DNA of 17,372 bases from Bacteroidota bacterium (GTDB taxonomy: Bacteria; Bacteroidota; Bacteroidia; Flavobacteriales; Flavobacteriaceae), in contig SMXJ01000063.1 in the NCBI GenBank assembly GCA_004356305.1, positions 1 to 17,372 of the forward strand, read 5' to 3'. The notes under the pieces are model-generated. The model was not told where the DNA came from. It saw nothing but the letters and a program-made list of their open reading frames with translations, and made no database searches. Shown here in pieces: positions 14,367-17,372 of the stretch. Each line of letters starts with the position of its first letter. Within the stretch, counting starts at the first letter, position 1. Position numbers and translations under genes: made by a program.

Positions 14367-14372
14367 CACATT

Positions 14373-15644
14373 ATGCTGTTAATTCATACTCAAAAAATTA
14401 CACCCCGCCTCGACTTTGCCTTCAAGCATATTTGTACCCGAATTCTGAGAGTGAAAGTACAATTTACTTCGGTGATCGAGGTTTTTATTTCGCATCAAGG
14501 CCCTAAGCTTTCTTATGGCAGGCAACCCATGGGGAGTGAACTTTTTATACAATCACAGGGATTATTGACACAGCGAGGAATCGAAGCTATAGAGATCACA
14601 GTTCAACCCTGGAGAGGAAGTGTTGGTTTTTTTGAGGTTGGTGAAAAAAGCGTATTACCCTTCGATATTTTTTCGGCTACATTTTATTTGTTGAGTCGCT
14701 ATGAGGAATATTTACCACATTTAAAGGACCATTTGGGTAGATATCCCGCGGAGGAAAGCCTTGCCTTCCAGGAAAAATTCCTGCAACAACCTGTTGTTGA
14801 TATTTGGGCGTTTCTATTTAGGGAAGTGTTACTTCAACATTTCCCTGATATGCAATTTCCCAGCAGATCCTTCGAAAGGCATCACCTGGTAGAGGCTACT
14901 CAGCCCTTTGCCTATACACAACGAGGTTTTTTACGGAATTTTATAGGTTATTTTAGTGACCTTGTGAATTTGAGAATGAGAAGTTTCTTTCTAAGGGGAA
15001 GAGTGTTGCTGAGATTGCGAAAAGATCCATTCAATACCTTTAGTTGGATGATTAATATGACCAAAAAGAGCGATGTGAAAATTTCGGTTTTCTTTCAACT
15101 GGGCGATAGTTATTCATTTCTTGAGGGTATAAATTCGAAAAGGAAAAAATACCAAATGTTGGTCAAATTTGTAGGGGATTATACGGAAGTGGGCTTGATT
15201 TTTTCTTTTCATTCCCTACCTGATTACGAGCTTCTAAAAGTAGAAAAACATCAGATGGATGAGCTTACTCATCGCAGGTTACGAAGTTCCATGAATGACC
15301 AGTTTTTATTGGATCTTCCTCATAGTTATAGAAATTTATTGGAGCTCGAAGTAGAAAAAGATATGACCATGGTCTATGAAGATCACCTTGGTTTTCGAGC
15401 CGGAACTTGTACCCCGTTCCTATTCTATGACCTGGACTACGAGATAAAAACACCTTTGATCATTCACCCGCTAGCAGGAGCAACTTCAGCATTGAGATCT
15501 CATACAAAGGCCGAAATGGAAAGTGATATCTATCGGTTACTCGATTCGGTTAAAAGTGTGAATGGCACATTTTCACTCTTATTCTCCAACAGGGATTTTA
15601 CCATGAAGCAAGTGTTTTGGAGACGTTTGTTTTCTGAAAATTGA
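14373..15644 (+). CDS. polysaccharide-deacetylase-like protein, metal ligands apparently lost
   Basis: A 423-residue protein matching the two-part Bacteroidota family annotated as polysaccharide deacetylase: an N-terminal accessory domain (about residues 1-165, with LPFDIFSATFYLLSRYEEY) and a C-terminal NodB-like barrel with RKDPFNTFSWM and FRAGTCTPF (R342, G344). Active relatives have, as I recall, a DIDxAYxY motif, a GxHPSYxS motif and an RQHF motif that bind the metal. Here the same places read E174-A-T176-Q-P-F-A-Y, G274-L-I-F-S-F-H-S and NDQFLLDLP, so both aspartates and both metal histidines are replaced. It is probably not an active deacetylase and may have a structural or carbohydrate-binding role. 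No signal peptide. It sits 6 bp after radC and overlaps the next start by one base. Confidence 0.7.
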   Translation: MLLIHTQKITPRLDFAFKHICTRILRVKVQFTSVIEVFISHQGPKLSYGRQPMGSELFIQSQGLLTQRGIEAIEITVQPWRGSVGFFEVGEKSVLPFDIFSATFYLLSRYEEYLPHLKDHLGRYPAEESLAFQEKFLQQPVVDIWAFLFREVLLQHFPDMQFPSRSFERHHLVEATQPFAYTQRGFLRNFIGYFSDLVNLRMRSFFLRGRVLLRLRKDPFNTFSWMINMTKKSDVKISVFFQLGDSYSFLEGINSKRKKYQMLVKFVGDYTEVGLIFSFHSLPDYELLKVEKHQMDELTHRRLRSSMNDQFLLDLPHSYRNLLELEVEKDMTMVYEDHLGFRAGTCTPFLFYDLDYEIKTPLIIHPLAGATSALRSHTKAEMESDIYRLLDSVKSVNGTFSLLFSNRDFTMKQVFWRRLFSEN

Positions 15645-16342
15645 TGGATATGGACTCGAGAAAAATCACTGATATATTTTTCGATTTGGACCATACGCTT
15701 TGGGATTTTGACCGGAACTCAAGACTAGCGTTTCATCGTGTTTTTAACGAATATGGGATCACGATCGATATGGATGATTTTCTGGAAATCTACGAGCCCA
15801 TTAATATTAATTATTGGAAAATGTATAGGGAGGAGAGAATCGATAAAACAGGACTGCGCCGGGGTAGATTTCTTGATGCATTTCAACCTTTTGGCATCCT
15901 TTTTTCCATGGAAGAAGTTGATGCTTTGGCGAGTTCTTATATAGATGAATTGCCCAAGGACAATCATCTTCATGAGGGAACCATCGACGTTTTAACTTAT
16001 CTCACAGAGAAAAAATATAAACTTCACATAATTACCAACGGTTTTGACGAAGTCCAATTCCTAAAACTTAAAAACAGCAATATTGATAACTACTTCGATA
16101 CCGTTACCACATCCGAAGAAGTGGGAGTAAAAAAACCAAATCGGTTGGTATTTGAGAGAGCCCTAGAAAAAGCCAATGCAATTCCGGTTAAAAGTGTGAT
16201 GATAGGCGACACTTTTGAGGCAGATATCATGGGGGCCGAAGCGGTTGGAATGCATACCTTATTTTATAATTATAGAAAGATAAATCCGCCCATCAACTGT
16301 AGAATGATCAACGATTTACACGAAATTAAAAATTTCTTTTGA
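15644..16342 (+). CDS. YjjG-type HAD-family nucleotidase
   Basis: A 232-residue HAD phosphatase that, like YjjG, is expected to dephosphorylate pyrimidine nucleoside monophosphates, including damaged or non-canonical ones, in the cytoplasm. Motif I is FFDLDHTLWDF with nucleophile D14 and acid/base D16; motif II is the Thr of IITNGF; motif III is the Lys of VGVKKPN; motif IV is MIGDTFEADIMGA. A helical cap domain (about residues 20-85) is present. The ATG at 15644 overlaps the TGA of the deacetylase-like gene (TGATG), indicating translational coupling; an ATG two codons later is also possible. The exact substrate cannot be read from sequence, since HAD phosphatases are often promiscuous. Confidence 0.87.
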   Translation: MDMDSRKITDIFFDLDHTLWDFDRNSRLAFHRVFNEYGITIDMDDFLEIYEPININYWKMYREERIDKTGLRRGRFLDAFQPFGILFSMEEVDALASSYIDELPKDNHLHEGTIDVLTYLTEKKYKLHIITNGFDEVQFLKLKNSNIDNYFDTVTTSEEVGVKKPNRLVFERALEKANAIPVKSVMIGDTFEADIMGAEAVGMHTLFYNYRKINPPINCRMINDLHEIKNFF

Positions 16343-16390
16343 TATAATATTTTGTTAGAATATTACGTTATCTACCAAAACCTGTCCCTG

Positions 16391-16948
16391 ATGAAAAAGA
16401 ATCTACTAATGCCCACTGTGGGTCTGTTTGCTGTCTTATTACTGTTTTCATGCATCAAAGACACAAATTTTGATGATGCCCAAAACATCGCGCTTACTCC
16501 TGTCGTGGAACTGGACTTGATATACTTTAATGTTGATGCCGGTGAGTTTTATGATTCTATCACGAATACTTCCATTCTTACCCTCCGGGATACTACGGAA
16601 ATTCGCTTTCTTGATGATACCGATTTTAGAGAGAGCCTGATTAGAGCCGAATTTCAGTTCAATTTCACTAATAGTATCCCCAGAGAGTTTATGGTGGATT
16701 TTCAGTTTTTGAGCGAAGAAAACGAAGAAACCTTTGTTACGGGGACTATTGTAAATCAGGGAACCGAACAGGCACCGGTCTTTACCCAGTTTATTGAAAA
16801 TGTGGAAGGGGAAGAAGTATTGCAACTTACCCTGGCAAATAAGGTAGTGGTTACTATCACTATTCCTTCTTCCGATGCAAGCTTACGAGGTATTCTCAAC
16901 TTACAATCCAAAACAACCTATTACCTGGAAATTAAAGATAGAGGTTAA
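16391..16948 (+). CDS. small outer-membrane-type lipoprotein, unknown function
   Basis: A 185-residue exported lipoprotein. The signal peptide (MKKNLLMPTVGLFAVLLLFS) ends in the lipobox LLFSC with the acylated cysteine at residue 21, followed by the acidic IKDTNFDDAQ, the kind of sequence linked to surface export of Bacteroidota lipoproteins. The rest is rich in beta-type strands, acidic residues and Thr/Ile, with no known catalytic motif. I do not recognise the family. The frame is open from 16352, but the ATG at 16391 gives the signal peptide. It is 48 bp after the HAD gene and 5 bp before a DUF5723-like gene, so it probably works with the latter at the outer membrane. Confidence 0.75.
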   Translation: MKKNLLMPTVGLFAVLLLFSCIKDTNFDDAQNIALTPVVELDLIYFNVDAGEFYDSITNTSILTLRDTTEIRFLDDTDFRESLIRAEFQFNFTNSIPREFMVDFQFLSEENEETFVTGTIVNQGTEQAPVFTQFIENVEGEEVLQLTLANKVVVTITIPSSDASLRGILNLQSKTTYYLEIKDRG

Positions 16949-16953
16949 CTACT

Positions 16954-17372
16954 ATGAGGATAATTTCAATCTTTTATATAGCCTTTGGGCTATCGGTTTC
17001 TTTTGCGCAAAACAAGCAGATCTTGTATGGGTTCGAAGAGGTTCCACAGTCCCTGATGTTAAATCCGGGGAGTAAGGTTCCTCAAAAATCCCATTTTGGA
17101 ATTCCTTTTCTGTCTCAAATTCATATTAATGGAGGTGCTAGCGGACTGAGCACTTTTGATATCTTCGGAAGATCAAGTGTCGATATCAATACGCGTATAC
17201 GGAACAAGATATTCGAAATGACCGAGAAGGATTTCTTTACAGCCACACAGCAGCTGGAGATCTTAAATTTTGGTTGGCGCTCATTTAAAGATATCTATTT
17301 TTCAGGAGGTATTTATCAAGAATTAGACGTTATTTCCTATTTCCCCAGAGACCTGGCTATACTAGCATGGGA
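16954..17372 (+). CDS. DUF5723-like outer-membrane protein, 5' part only
   Basis: Reading frame open from the ATG at 16954 to the window edge (139 codons seen). The product starts with a signal peptide (MRIISIFYIAFGLSVSFAQ) and continues ILYGFEEVPQSLMLNPGSKV, with HFGIPFLSQIHINGGASGLS, wording typical of DUF5723 and related PorP-like Bacteroidota proteins: an early LNPG motif followed by amphipathic strands. Such proteins are predicted outer-membrane beta-barrels of unknown function. The gene starts 5 bp after the lipoprotein stop and is surely co-transcribed. A different, shorter open frame at 16875-17075 overlaps this start and is not coding. The family call rests on recollection of the pattern and would need the rest of the gene. 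Confidence 0.7.
   Translation, partial: MRIISIFYIAFGLSVSFAQNKQILYGFEEVPQSLMLNPGSKVPQKSHFGIPFLSQIHINGGASGLSTFDIFGRSSVDINTRIRNKIFEMTEKDFFTATQQLEILNFGWRSFKDIYFSGGIYQELDVISYFPRDLAILAW

Noticed and set aside
16875..17075. 66-codon plus-strand frame near the right end
   Set aside because: It overlaps the lipoprotein end and the start of the DUF5723-like frame; the latter has a signal peptide, an operon position and an open frame to the window edge.
1..17372. tRNA, rRNA, riboswitch, IS element, toxin-antitoxin or defence genes
   Set aside because: No cloverleaf, conserved rRNA segment, purine or other riboswitch core, transposase motif, terminal inverted repeats or defence-type domains were found on either strand by eye.

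Overview
The window looks like chromosomal DNA of a member of the Bacteroidota, most likely a marine Flavobacteriaceae; the genus cannot be told from the sequence. The evidence is: several promoters with the TAnnTTTG -7 element typical of this phylum, almost no Shine-Dalgarno sequences, moderately AT-rich DNA, short SCG-type lipoboxes, and gene families typical of the group (a UbiA-like membrane protein, PaiB, DUF1569, DUF4136, a DUF5723-like protein, a YjjG-type HAD phosphatase, Mpl and RadC). No rRNA, tRNA, CRISPR array, transposase, integrase or phage gene was seen.

Layout. 46-855 (+) encodes a UbiA-like integral membrane protein. It converges, with a 2-bp gap, on a minus-strand ECF sigma factor/zinc anti-sigma pair (1660-858). 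5521-1776 (-) is a compact purK-purE-M3 oligopeptidase operon. It is divergent from adk (5705) and the downstream GTPase gene obg (6346). A DUF4136 lipoprotein (7411) and a DoxX-family membrane protein (8332-7958, -) converge on a strong terminator hairpin. A 48-residue signal-peptide ORF (8455-8601) overlaps the start of mpl (8598) by ATGA. Next come paiB and a DUF1569 gene (both minus) with a 56-bp heptad tandem repeat just upstream of paiB, then a full-length cation-chloride cotransporter (SLC12/CCC) homologue (11352-13526). The right side is a tight plus-strand run: radC, a polysaccharide-deacetylase-like protein, a yjjG-type HAD gene, a small lipoprotein and the 5' end of a DUF5723-like outer-membrane-type gene cut by the window edge.

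Functionally the window is mostly housekeeping: purine biosynthesis, adenylate balance, ribosome assembly GTPase, murein recycling and peptide degradation. The parts that deserve a second look are: (i) the (TTAAAAG)x8 tract touching the paiB start region, a candidate length-variable switch; (ii) the deacetylase-like protein, which keeps its family fold motifs but lacks all the metal ligands expected; (iii) the truncated signal-peptide ORF coupled to mpl, which looks like the remnant of a TPR gene; (iv) three genes whose -7 promoter element ends 4-5 nt before the start codon, which predicts leaderless mRNAs; and (v) the bacterial CCC transporter that retains the large C-terminal domain. I found no convincing undescribed multi-gene defence or mobile system.
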